Below are positions 33,213 to 45,030 of a stretch of 64,000 nt of DNA, piece by piece (position 1 is the stretch's first letter; every line of letters begins with the position of its first letter). The notes under the pieces were generated by a model. That model was not told the DNA's origin. It worked only from the letters and a program-made list of their open reading frames with translations, and did not search any database. Position numbers and translations under genes: made by a program. Origin of the DNA: Quercus robur (taxonomy: Eukaryota; Streptophyta; Magnoliopsida; Fagales; Fagaceae); the NCBI RefSeq assembly GCF_932294415.1, contig NC_065536.1:56483854-56547853 (forward strand), read 5' to 3'.

Positions 33213-35610
33213 TTTTTTTTTTTTTTTTTTAACATGCACATATTATTAAAACAACTAAGGCACCATAAGTCTGTTACAAACATGGCCAGCTTTATCACTA
33301 GCCAGGAGATCTTCCACCACAGGCGGTGGGTTATACAAAATAAGGTGGTCTGAATGAAGATCAGCCCTCAACCTAGCTAATCTATCAGCACACCTATTCA
33401 CCTCCCTATAAACATGCGCCACAATGCAGTTAAAGGAACGTCTTCATCAGGTTCCTGCAGTCAGATAACAAAGGTTCAAGGCTAAGGTTAACCATAAAAG
33501 AATTAGACAGCAAATAAATAAGGAATTCAACATCCATATCCACACAAATATTTTCTAAGTGAAGCTGTTTGGCAAAAAGAAGCCCATCTCTAAGAGCCCA
33601 TAGCTCAGCCAGGATACTTGAAGTGTTCCCCTGCTTCCTCAGGTAACCTGCAATCCAATCCCCATTGCTGCACTTGAGCACAGCCCCTCCTCCAGCCTTC
33701 TTCGGCTTTCCCAAAAACGAGCCATCCGAGTTCAACTTCACCCATCCAAGTCACCTGGGCTAGAACTCTTCTTGGCTTTTTAGGATTTTTAGGAACAATC
33801 ACTGTAAGGTTGAATTTAATCAACCATCCCGTTGGCTTTATTCCGTGCCAAATTTGCTTGTAATTCAACATTTAGAAACCCTGTATTTAGGTGGGAATCA
33901 TGTAAGGGTAGTGTGTGAAAGAGTGTGAAGAAAAGCTCAAGATTGTGCACTCAGCAATGGACTCGCAATTGGATCTCGCGCCTTGATCGCGGCTTACAAG
34001 TCGCCAATGGATGCACACGAGTGAAGCATGCAGAGGAGCTGAACAGTCACGCCAGTTGGAGCACTACAGGACAAAAAGTCCAATTTGGCCATTCAGTTAG
34101 CTCACAGCTTGGACTCGCAACTCAATCAAGTCGCGAGGCCAAGTCGCCAGTCCACTCTGTTTGGAAAAAACTGACTCTTCGCATTCCAAACATACACCAG
34201 TATAAATACCCCTTATACCTACAAAATGTAAAGAGTTTCCAAAGAGAATTTTGAGAAAGAAACCCTAGAGAAAAACAAGATTGACTTATCCACAATTTTT
34301 ACATATTGATTCTCCAAATTTCTCAACTCTCACCCTCTCCATTGTTACATCCTTGAGAGGTTCATTAGCCAAATCTTTTTCTCACCATACCAATATCTGT
34401 TAAGAGGCTGTTTGGTGCTTGGGAAGCAGTTAGGAAGGGACCAATTGATATTGGTTGATGCTATGGGCTATAGCGGAATCCAGTAAGCTAGAGAAGACAA
34501 ATGTTCGGCGTAACCTTGTTGGAGTAGGAGCTTGGAGGGTTTAGGTATACCGGGTAGATTTGGCTTGGAGGGTTTTTTGTTGTTCATGTATCCCAACTTG
34601 ATTCTCTAGTGAATTATTGACCGCTTGGAGGGCGGCCAAGAGTTTCGATTTTCTCTTCGATAACACATCGCTGTGTTGTCCTTGTGTTTGCATCTCTCTT
34701 CCCGTAATCTTTGTCATTTAATTTCTGCAGTGGATGTGATTTTATTTGGTTTAGATTGTTTATCAATTCTGTTCTAAGCTTATGTTCATATTCCGTACAT
34801 ACATTATTTGATAATAAGCTTGAATTGGTAATTTGTAATTTAGGGGTCTAAACATTCATAGTGTTTTACACACTAATTAAACATTCAATCGTAAAGAACT
34901 TGGCACCTTTTTTAACTCAGTGGGCAACGACATTAGGATCAATATTACCATTGCGGAATATAACCTTGTTTCTTTGGAGCCATATTAGCCAAAGTGCCTG
35001 TGGGAAGAGCATTTTCTAGGGAATACAAGGCTGGGAATAAAATTCAGAAGAGCTGTAATTGCTCTTTAGCCATTCCAGAAGGGGAAGATCATAGAAAGCT
35101 TGATTTGTACTCGATGTCCAACTTGGTCCACACTCTTTTAGCCCCAAGGCAGTCACATAAAGCATGGATGGTAGATTCAGCGGTATTGCCACACACTTCA
35201 CAAGACATACATAGGTTGAAATCCCTTGAACCAAGCACCACACGGGTAGGAATGCTATTATGAGATGTGAGCCACAAAAAAAAATTTGATCCTTGGTGTG
35301 GTGTTAGCATCCCAGACCCACCTGCAAGGATGAGTAGCAAGGTTCAAAGGATTTAAACCTTTTGCAAGGAGATATGCAGACTTTAGGGAGAAGGAACCAT
35401 CCTTTGAGAAAGCCCAAATAAGCCTATCTTTCTGATCTGGACACGATGCTAACGGTATACCTTGTATGTCATTCATAATGATTGTTGGAAAGTTGAAGGA
35501 AAGCCCATTGGGGTTATTTAGGAACATCTTCATTGACATATTGTTTTCTCCCTCGGCAAGGGGTCCCTCAATTTGCTTCCTTAAGGGACCTGAAGGGGGC
35601 CAAAAATCAT
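33213..35610 (-). pseudogene. 5'-truncated LINE (zf-RVT and RNase H), interrupted
   Basis: On the minus strand it encodes the 3' part of a plant LINE polyprotein. The zf-RVT region from 35600 (DRLIWAFSKDGSFSLKSAY, then after a frameshift CMSCEVCGNTAESTIHALC) is followed by RNase H (VKLNSDGSFLGKPKKAGGGA) at 33741-33430. The poly-A tail appears as the T run at 33213-33231. Target duplications ccattgacat (33203-33212) and ccattgatat (35611-35620) bound it. Stops and frameshifts, plus a 1-kb insertion at 33873-34879, inactivate it. Confidence 0.88.
33873..34879 (+). mobile_element. LTR-like insertion inside the LINE
   Basis: LINE sequence stops at 33872 and resumes at about 34880, with aacatt on both sides (33867-33872, 34880-34885). 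A TATA box tataaata at 34201-34208, a U3-like left part and an untranslated right part suggest a solo LTR in + orientation, although clean TG/CA ends are not seen. The 109-residue frame at 33925-34254 has no recognisable content and overlaps the TATA box. Confidence 0.55.
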
Positions 35611-35620
35611 CCATTGATAT

Positions 35621-35707
35621 TACTTTTTCATTTACCAATAACTACTCACCACATCGGCAGTTTGTAAAATTTTTTGTAAAAATATTTGTATAATTAGCAT
35701 TATTCAT
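35621..35707. mobile_element. Right half of the MITE split by a LINE
   Basis: Inverted counterpart of 33118-33202; see that entry. Target duplications of the MITE itself were not identified. Confidence 0.7.
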
Positions 35708-36493
35708 ATTATATATAGATATTACTAATTTGTTTATTGTTAATTTTTTTTACACTTTTCTATATTTATAAGAGTTTTATCTAAATATTTTTTTTTATAT
35801 TTCATTTATTGCAGTAAATTTTTAAATTTTAGAATAATAAAACTCAATTTATCAAAGGCATCACCACTTAAAAGTAAGGTCATTTAATAGTCCTGAACAA
35901 ATAAATATGGATTCATTATATACCCTGATGATTGGTACTTTTTTTTTCTTTTTTTTTTTTTGAGAAAACAAGATGATTGGTACTTAATTATAAATTATAA
36001 TAACAACAACGACAATCTCTCCCACTTTCTATTATTTATTCTTTATATTAAGGTCCAATTAATGAGTGCGGTGTGCCTTCAATCAACTTTTTTGGTGCAA
36101 TGGCACTTCAATCAGTTAAAGAAATGTTTTTTTTTTTTTTGAGAAAAGAAAAATCAGTTAAAGAAATGTTTGTTTATTTGCTTATGTTGCTTCTCAATGT
36201 AGTGTTACCTAATAAATTCATCATTAACAAAAGTCCAATCATACCTGTTATCAAAAGCCTTTGTATTATTATTTATATGATTTTTTTTTTTCTAAAACTC
36301 ATTACTTTACTCATGTTTGATATGAGTTAATAATAACATAATGAAATATACTTTTTGCCTTAAAAATTTGAAGTTGTTTTCATTTTGACCTTTTACATTT
36401 CATAATTTTAATTTTAATCATTCATGTTTGATTTTGTTTTTATATTCAATTTGTTAGTAATCTTACCATTAAATACCCTTTATGTTTAACTAT
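35708..36493. other. AT-rich region, nothing recognised
   Basis: Contains poly-T runs and a 25-bp local repeat (cagttaaagaaatgtttg near 36115 and 36157). No gene or element end. Confidence 0.5.
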
Positions 36494-36807
36494 TGTTGAG
36501 GTACAAATTATCGGGTCTTAATTTCATTAGCCTACTCACAAAAACACTCACACAAGCCTATAAATTATTTTGAGCCCACATAAATATTCCCCATATATAT
36601 TACCTAAATATTTTCCATGTTATTGGGCTCCCATAAACATTCCATATATAAGCCCCATAAATTGCCTTGGACCTTCTCACAAATATTACCCATTATATCC
36701 CACATATTATCCAACTTGGGTTTTCACAAAAATACTCACCATATTGCTACCAAAATTGGGCCACAAAATTATGCTATCTCCCCAAAAAAGCCTAACAAAA
36801 CCCCCCT

Positions 36808-37050
36808 CTAAAGTCCGTTATGATACGACATTTTTAAAAGCCCGTTACGATACGGCACTCTAAAAGCCCGTTACGATACGGCACTCTAAAAGTCCGTTAC
36901 GATATGGCATCTCTAAAGCTTATTATGATACGACACTCTAAAAGCCCGTTACGATATGACATCTCTAAAAGCCACTTACGATATGGCACCTCTAAAGCCC
37001 GTTAGAATACGGCACCTCTAAAAGCCTGTTGCTACACGACACTTCTTAAA
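36808..37050. repeat. 26-bp minisatellite, about nine units
   Basis: The unit is close to aaaagcccgttacgatacgg followed by cactct; copies vary by single substitutions and 1-bp length changes. It lies in the presumed U3 part of the LTR-like element. Confidence 0.85.
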
Positions 37051-38710
37051 AGCCCCCAAATATTATTTTGGCAACTATTTATAAAAGCCCAAAATACTAT
37101 TTTGGCAAAAACAATTACATTATGCTTGAAGCCTAAAACTATTTTTTGGCAAAATATATACTAAAGTCCCTAACTCATGGGAAATATAAATGACTCAACT
37201 CTCAAGAATATTTCTCTCAACAAAATTTATGGGAACTATGCTTATTTTTCCATAATCAACTAACTACAAAAGCCCATGTATATCATCCATGGCAAAACTC
37301 TTTATTTTGTAGGGATAACCAAGCCCAAAGGAGCTTAACTACAAAACTCAGCTGAGCCAGCCCAGCCCACACACAAATCCCAGCAGTTGGAGCTCACATA
37401 AGCTGACCAGCCAAATTTCAGCACAACTTAACAGTTGGAGCCCATTGCCATCAAGTCCCAACTTGTCCAATTAGATCAGAAGAGGACATGTGTCCATCAG
37501 GGGTTAAACCCTTCCTTAATAAGCTGAAATTCCATATTTTCTCATGTGACATAAAGCTGAAAGTGACATGACAGAAAGCTGGGAAGCTTCAGCTGGTTGT
37601 CCCTTCTTCCTTCTCCAACCCATCCGGTCAAGAATCAAGAGCAGCCATGACCAGACCATTAAAGCTCCTGAAACAACTTGAAATCAATTCATTTTCATAC
37701 TAAAAACATGTATTCTTTGGTTCATGGACCAAGCACATGAATCTCAAATGGGGAAACTTAGGGAAATGTGGTTTGGAGGGTACCGAGGGGATCCCAGCAG
37801 AGTTCCTAGTAAGGGCTCCAAGATTGATACCTGGCTTGGGGTGATACAATCTACCCTAGGGAGCTTTGATTCTAGCACCAGCATGACCATGATCATTAGC
37901 CTAAAGCATACTTTAATCCCATCAGCCAAGGCCAATCAACATTCAATGCTAAGTCAGAATTCCAGCTGTTATTACCCAAAACGGCAAGAACCTTCTAAAA
38001 GTTGAGCTTATCACTCTTAGCTAAAATCCTAGGAACGACTCTCTAAGGATTTTCTGAAGATTGAGAAAGATTTAACAGAGATTATTTGCTAACTCCCCCC
38101 TAAAACCCAAAAATATAAATGGAACTCTCCATTAATGCTTCACTAACACACTAAGTTATACACCAAGAAAAAAGAACTCTTCCTTAACCTCTCCGTTTAA
38201 GCCTTCTCTAAGCTCTGAAAAAAGTCACTGAGTTCTTAGTTTCAAGCTTAGAAACTAAGTTCCCCAGTTCTTAGCTCACAAACGCTCCTCATAGTTTTAC
38301 TCATAAACACTTATCTACCCCTAGTAAAAAGCCTCAGCAGCTTTACTATACACATTCTCTCTCACTACCCATACTACCTGAAATGTCCCTCATTACTCAC
38401 TATATTCATGAGTATGTCTTAGTACCATAATGATCTTACTGTGCTAGCTGGGGTCTCTCTCTCTCCCTTCATATCACACTAAGTTTTCCTCATTATTTGT
38501 TATAATGGAACCCATGATATTTACTTATTCATTTATTATTAAAGGTTATGATGTAACTGTTACTATAGAATTTTTCCCTCATATTATTATATTAGAAGAC
38601 TCTTTTTCAGAGCTAACGGATGACGAGTTTGAAAATGTAGATGTTTTCCTTAATTTGTGAAATAGCTAACAACTAGAGATTTATTCTATTTTGTCTTACT
38701 TTACCACTGT

Positions 38711-38806
38711 GACATTTTACCGCTGGGCTAATTTACTGCAGAAACATTTTACTGTTGGGCTATTTTCTGCAAAAACATTTTACTGTTGGGCTACTTCTTA
38801 CAGTAT
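38711..38806. repeat. Short tandem repeat (acattttactgttgggct)
   Basis: Three units near 38711, 38743 and 38776, each with acattttac-gctgggcta and a gca-aaa spacer, in the right part of the LTR-like element. Confidence 0.7.
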
Positions 38807-38980
38807 GCTTTTTAATCATGCTAATGTGTCTGTTGTAGGGATTGTTTATGGGCCATTCTTGTCAGTCTCAACCTAAGCCCAAGGCATAAAATATAATGAA
38901 TTCTTTGGATCTTCACCGATAGCCTTTGGGCCATGCATCAAGCCCAACGTCGAGTTTCGGTTTAGGCCACCAACTCAACA

Positions 38981-39348
38981 TAAATCTCATTTATCGAAAG
39001 GGAAACTTTTTTGCCCTTGACAACTATTTCATAGAATACTATCTCTAAAATGTTATAGAATACAAGAATTTCATAATTATAGGAAGGAAAAAAAAAAAAA
39101 AAAAAAAACAAACAAACAAACATAATATGTACAATTAAATTACTAATAGAAATGGATGACAGAACTAATATAAAATCAAAATCAAACATAACAAGATAAA
39201 ATAAAAATTGTGAAAGGAAAAAGGCCAAAATAAAAAAAAAAAAAAAAAAAAAACCTCAAATTTTAACCACTAAAAGTGTACTAATAATATAAATTTACAT
39301 AAATTGTATTAAAACACCCTTAATATCTTCCACCAATCCAATTGTTTT
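38981..39348. other. AT-rich spacer, nothing recognised
   Basis: Homopolymer A runs near 39090 and 39232 and no coding content; the second LINE inserted at its right end. Confidence 0.5.
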
Positions 39349-39356
39349 ATGTTGCA

Positions 39357-41429
39357 GTTACTGTTTGCTGATGATTCTTTGTTGTTTTTTAGAAAGGATA
39401 ACAATTCTGTTCAAAATCTTCAACGCATTTTGAAATGGTATTGCTCCATTTCGGGTCAATCCATCAACCTGGCCAAATTAGATGTGTTTTGCTCACCAAA
39501 CATGCCTAAGGAGGAGCAAATATGCCTAGCCAGAACCCTTCAGGTCAATCTAGTTCAACATCCCAGCAAGTACCTTGGTGTTCAATTCAAGTTGAGAGGT
39601 AATAGAGTTGCTGACTTTCAGTTTCTTATTGATAAACTTAAAGCAAAACTTCAAGGATGGAAGATGGAACTCTTTTCTCAAGCTGGTAGAACAACATTAA
39701 TAGCCTCTGTTTTGCAATCCCTTCCTTTATATTCCTTTTCATGCTTTAAAGTTCCTGACCATGTTTGCAACAAAATTGATTCTATTGTTCGCGCTTTTTG
39801 GTGGGGTCATGAATATGGGGAGAAGAAGCTTCATTTACTTAATTGGGATAGGATCAGTCAACCTAAGGGGAGAGGTGGGTTGGGCATTAAGAAATTCAAG
39901 TACATGAACCAAGCTATTCTGAATAAACAATACGGGAGAATTTGTCATAATCCCCAATCCCTTCTAGCTAAAACCTTTAAGGCCAGGTATTTTCCTACCT
40001 GTTCTATCATGACTATAGGTCTAAGCCTCATCACTCTTGGGTTTGGAGAAATATCATGAAATAGGAAAACCATGTTTTAAGAGAAGGAAAGTGGAGAGTT
40101 GGAGATGGGTACAATATTCCTCTCACTCATAGGTACTAGTTTCCTCATTCAACTCTGAATTTATCACAGCATCATCTACCTACAGGTACTGTGGGGGATT
40201 TGATTGACCACAATACTAGAAGTTGGAAAATGGACTTGGTTAGAAGGCTGTATCTGTTTTCCCAAGCCTTGAAAATTTTCAAATTCCAATTTCTAAGACT
40301 AATTCTATGTAGGATAACCTTCTTTGGAGGTCCTCTAAGAATGGGGAGTACCAAGTAAAGAAAGCTTATGAGCTTTTAACTAGAGATGATGCAAGTCACC
40401 CTCGGTATTTTCAAGCTAATATGGGATGGTGGAGAACTTTTTGGAAGATCAAAGTGCCTCTGAAAATTAGTACTTTCATCTGGAAACTACTCCACAATTG
40501 TCTTCCTACTTTTCTTCATCTTCATGCCAGAGGTATATCTTCTATAAAATTGTGTCCACTGTGCAATGAGGAGGAAGAGAGTCATACTCACCTTTTTCTT
40601 CATTGCCCTTTTGCAAGAGCTCGTTGGCATGGGTCTACTTTGGCTTTACACACATCTGAATTCATCAATTTATCTGTGCAACAATGGTTGAAGCATTTAC
40701 TTTCAAGAGATATTCAGAATGGTTCAGATACTATGAATTATTTGCAGGATGTTTTTGTCATTCTTTGGACAATCTGGACTTACAGAAACAGGGTGGTTCA
40801 TCAATGACTGAGCCCAAATCCAGTGGAAGTTATTTTAATAGCTCAAAATTTCTCTTACAGGTACAGGGACTCTCTCTCAAGAAGCAGCACCTCAGCAGAC
40901 AGAGAAGGCAGATGCACCAGATCAGAGGGGCAATCTGCGGCAGGGGACTGGCAGCTAATTATCAAGATTGCAGGAGTTAGAAGCAGGAGACCATATAGAA
41001 ATGGCACTGCTTATGAAGCTCTAACAATTCAGGGAGAAAGGGTGTTTTTTGGAGTGAACAGTAGCAATGCTAGAACATCAATTGGGGCACTGTTGGAGGC
41101 TGTGGTTGAAGCTGGTATGGCAGCTAAGGACCAAGGTTTTCACCATGTTTTGTATCTCACTGACAGCAGGAAACTTTTGCAGACCTTCAAGATGAAAACA
41201 GCTTCGGATTGGCTTGATAGTACTAGACTAGCCGATCTGAGTTTTTTGTCTGCTTCTGGTTTTCATTGTGATATGCTTTGTGTTCCCCATGTGGTTGTTA
41301 AAGAGTCTTGGACTGTAGCTAAATTGGCAACGCGTGAGCCAATTCATTTTTGTTGGGTTTCTCCAATTGCTGCTGGTATGATGTAACCTGTACTGTATAT
41401 GTTTTTCTCCCTTGAATGGTATGGAAAAA
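39357..41429 (+). pseudogene. 5'-truncated LINE (RT C-terminus, zf-RVT, RNase H)
   Basis: Target duplications atgttgca lie at 39349-39356 and 41430-41437, with a short A6 tail before the right one. The first frame (to 40059) has the reverse transcriptase motif LLFADDSLLFF and thumb-like GRTTLIASVLQSLPLYSFS, with no N-terminal RT half. After stops and frameshifts at 40060-40420, zf-RVT follows (KISTFIWKLLHNCLPT, CPLCNEEEESHTHLFLHCPF, 40421-40807). An RNase H/RVT_3-like region (LLEAVVEAGMAAKDQGF, 40823-41386) completes it. The apparent ATG of the first frame comes from the target site. It lies 0.4 kb downstream of a nucleoredoxin gene, tail-to-tail. Not functional as a whole. Confidence 0.92.
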
Positions 41430-41820
41430 ATGTTGCAACTTCCTCCTCAGCTTTATCTTCCCCAAATGTTAGAATTAGGTTCAATGTAACAAATGAATCA
41501 TATAGTGACAGTAAGAAATACAGTCTAATTCTTTGAGGGATATTTATCTCAGGAAACAAAACTTCAAGGTTCAAAGTCACAAAAACTTAACACCAGTGGT
41601 TTTTATTTATCACATAGAACAAGAACACTAACATTGCAGCTTCAGTCTTGTCACACCATATTTATACTAGTACTTTGAAGTCATGACACTCATATTTCAC
41701 TTAGCCACACTTAATTACACACAAGACACACTAACAAAGAACAAAAATTTACAATAACGTAGTACCTAAGTAATCACCAACAGTATGTAACCCATACACA
41801 TATTTTATCATTGAATGCTC

Positions 41821-44800
41821 TCAAGCTTTACGGCAGTGACCTCCATCGCAAGCAGATCCCTCTGCTTTCTTCTCATCTTCCTTTGCCACTTCCTCAGTCT
41901 TTTCCACCAAACGCTTCAGATGATCTTCGGTGAATGGATAAGCATCTGCACCATGAGCTGTTATGAGCTGCCGGGCTTCCTTAGTGACTGTCCTGCCATT
42001 GGGGCCGATAGCTACAGCTGCAGGAATGCCTTGAATTTTGAACTTGCGTGCCAAAAATGACTTCCTCTTATCACCAAATGGGAGGGCTAACCAAGGCATG
42101 CCTGCAAAGAATTCATCAAACGAGGATTGATCACGGTCACTTGAGATGAATATGATTTCAAATGCATTGTCCTTTTCTTTGATCTCATTGTATGCTTTTA
42201 CAAGCTTAGGCAGGAATGCGCGACATGGGGGGCACCAGTGAGCTGAAAAATAGAGCAGAATGTTCTTTCCAACTAGTTCAGATACCAGGACCTAACAAGA
42301 TACATAATTCAAAATTAATTTATGATAATTCACTTATTGGTACTATTCAAATATCAATGTTCATCAAACTTCTAGGATTTGAATTTCAATTGATAGCAAC
42401 AAGGATTAAAATTTTTTACCAATCAACAAGAATTGTACCTTGGAACCACTTTTGTCTATCACAAAATCACTTTCCTCAGAAACTAAAATTGTTTCTAGTG
42501 TCTGTGCTTCAAGTCTAGCCTTCTCAATCTCAGCAAGCTCAGCAAGCTTCTCTGGAGTAAAAGGGTAAGCTTCAGTACCATGCTCCTCAATGAGTTCAGC
42601 CACATTTGGGTTTAATGTCTTCCCATCTGGCCCAATTACAACTAGAGTAGGAAGACTTTCAAGGTCAAAGTAACGAGCAAGCTTTTCGCAGCACTTGTCC
42701 TTAAATGGCACCGCCAACCACGGCATTGTATTGAACCCTTCTTTGAAATCATTTTCTTCATCGTCCAGAGATATCAACACAATCTCAAAACTTTCTCCTC
42801 TCTCCTTGAGTTTCTTATAAACCTCCACAAGTTTCGGAGTAAAATCAAGGCATAGCCTTTTCATTGAAAAATACAAGCCAACTGTTTTGCCTTCAAGCTC
42901 AGGTATAGGAACCTGCCAACAAATAACATTAACAACTAGTAATTATGTCATTCACATATTTAGAAGAACAGGACCAGAGCAGAGCTATCAATGTACTTAG
43001 CCAAAAGTATACCTCATTTCCATCATTGGAAACTAAATGACTGCGGGAGCCATGAACCAAAATAGTACTCAAAGACTGATTCTTCTTGGCATTCTCTTCT
43101 TCCTCTTTCAAGAAATTGATTCTTTCTGAAGTAAATGGATAACCATCCACTCCGTATTCCCCAATGATTCTGACCCCTTGATTAGTCACAACCTTCCCAT
43201 TGGCATCAAGAAAGATAAGGTTAGGGATGCCCCTCACTTTGAACAATTCCTTGAGGCGTTTCCGGGTCTCTGAATCTGAAAATGGAATAGCAAGCCAAGG
43301 CATCTTGGCCAAGTAGCCATTGAATGACTCATCATTCCTATCAGAAGAGATGAAGACCACTTCAAAGTCACCTTTAGGCAAGAGCTCTTCATAAACTTCC
43401 ACCAAGTTTGGAGTGAAATGGCAACATGGACCGCACCATGAGCCAGAGAAATACAACCCCACTGTCTTTCCTATCAAATTACTGATTTTAACCTATGAAA
43501 AAACATAAAAGATATATATGATTCTTCTCTTTTTTCCCCCAAAATTAGTAAGTTAAAGGAGTCATGCACGCAATGATAAATTACTACTTATCCTTACAAG
43601 TTTAAACGGACAGGAAATGATAAATTTAATTATTTAACATTTTAACACAGGAGATCTAAAATCCAAGCCCTTTTCAATGGTCAATATATGATTAAGAAAA
43701 GCAAAATTCATTTTGATCTAGCTCAGCATATATAAGATCAATGTCAAATCTTCTTGCAAATCTTAAAAAGTCAGATAATTAATTGAAGTAGGTACTTCCA
43801 TAAATATTTAATGGACTAAGTTTCTTAAGATAATACGAGCCGACTAAATATCTAGTTTGAAACAATAAGTCTACAAACACACAACCAATATGTCAAATTG
43901 TGATCGATACATAATATAAATAGTTACACTGATATTACTTTTTTGCCTCAACAATAACAACCAGTAACCTGTCACTTAAAATTTGTCGTGAAAATGATGT
44001 GGTCATAGTATTTTTCATAATATAAGTAGTGAAATTCATGTGAAAATAATGTTGTTCCCATCATAAGTTGACAACCTAGGTAAGAAATTAGTCCTTAAAA
44101 TTGTTGATTTTGAAAAGACCATCCCTAAAAAAAAGGTTTAAAATTAGGATTCTATTTCTCTAATTATGTGTTTTATTTCAAGAAAAAAAAAATGATGATC
44201 CTATATTAACCGAATAATGGTCTAATTTTAAAATATCTCTTTCCCTTTTAATTTATTTCCCACGTTCTTTCTAACAATCATCTAAAAACGTTTCAAATTT
44301 ATAAAATACGTAGTCACAAAATCTTCAAAGAACTAAATGATCAAATATATGAGCATAGTATACTGAGTAATTTTTTGTCTTGTTTGCGGGTTTTCAATTA
44401 ACTCAGTTAAAAGTCTCTTATAGTCAAAATAAAAGATTTAGTTTTAAACCCACTTCCACTTAAAACTAATTGGTTTTTTTTATGATAAAGATAAATCATC
44501 ATGCAGCGCAAAAGATGAAATTCTGTCATATTTTTTAAAAACATTATTTTGTTGTTTTCAGAAAATATTGTGCTGTTACACTAAAAACGGATCGATTTTT
44601 TTGATAACAAAGAGTAATCATCATGAAACGGACCATAAGATAAAATTCTATAGTAAAAAAAAACGTCATTTTGTTGTTTCACACAGGAAAGACTGTGTTG
44701 TTACTACTATATATATATATATATATATATAGTAAATAATACCTGATCGCCGTTGTTGCGGACTAGATAGTCCCTCTCCTCAGACGAGAGAAGCGAAATT

Positions 44801-44838
44801 AGATCATGAGAAACGTTGTCAACGTCGCCGTTTGCCAT
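41821..44838 (-). CDS. Nucleoredoxin 1-like protein without DC1 domain
   Basis: Thiol-disulfide oxidoreductase with three thioredoxin-like domains. Exons on the minus strand: 44838-44743, 43492-43013, 42912-42439, 42291-41821; 506 residues, phase-0 junctions. Domain I has the redox site WCGPC (residues 51-55). Domain II (from 193) has a lone Cys in SMKRLCLDF instead of CxxC. Domain III has WCPPC (369-373). Each domain shows the PW(L/F)A(I/V/L)PF and PxxxxxG(P/A)(D/N)GK signatures of the thioredoxin_8 type. Plant NRX1 usually ends with a DC1 zinc finger, which is absent here; the chain passes from the third domain to the tail CDGGHCRKA. Tandem partner of the full NRX1 at 54416-57635 with the same exon plan. 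No signal peptide; cytosol/nucleus expected by homology. Confidence 0.95.
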
Positions 44839-45030
44839 GTCTTTGTGTTTTTCTGAGCTCACTCACTGTCTTTATATGTCTGCAACTATTGGCTGTGCCT
44901 GTGTTTTTCTGCTTGTCTCTGCACTTCTGCTTAAATTTTTGGTCTTTTTATTTTACTCGTGAGTCACGAGGGTTGGAAAAATACTCTCATTCGCTAAGCC
45001 TTGTGACGTCAAAGTTGTTGATGCGGTATG
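44839..45030 (-). promoter_or_regulatory. Promoter of the DC1-less nucleoredoxin
   Basis: A minus-strand TATA (atataaag) lies at about 44870-44877, some 35 bp from the ATG, implying a very short leader. Upstream are TGAGTCA (44960-44966) and the palindrome TGACGTCA (45004-45011), which are binding sites for bZIP factors of the TGA/GCN4 type. Functional use is inferred. Confidence 0.5.

Larger units (their letters stand above)
36494..38980 (+). mobile_element. Large LTR-like element, probably a solo LTR
   Basis: It begins TGTTGAGG and ends CTCAACA, a 7-bp perfect terminal inverted pair with the TG/CA pattern of LTRs. A TATA-type aaatataaatgg lies near 38109, followed by a pyrimidine-rich stretch typical of R/U5. 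No gag-pol frame. The flanking five bases (actat, taaat) do not match, so a target duplication is not shown. Short frames within are not convincing. Confidence 0.55.

Noticed and set aside
33925-34254. 109-residue frame on the plus strand
   Set aside because: Lies across the TATA box of an LTR-like insertion, with no recognisable domain.
37724-38005. 93-residue frame on the plus strand
   Set aside because: Inside an LTR-like element in a region with no other coding features; a similar frame exists on the other strand.
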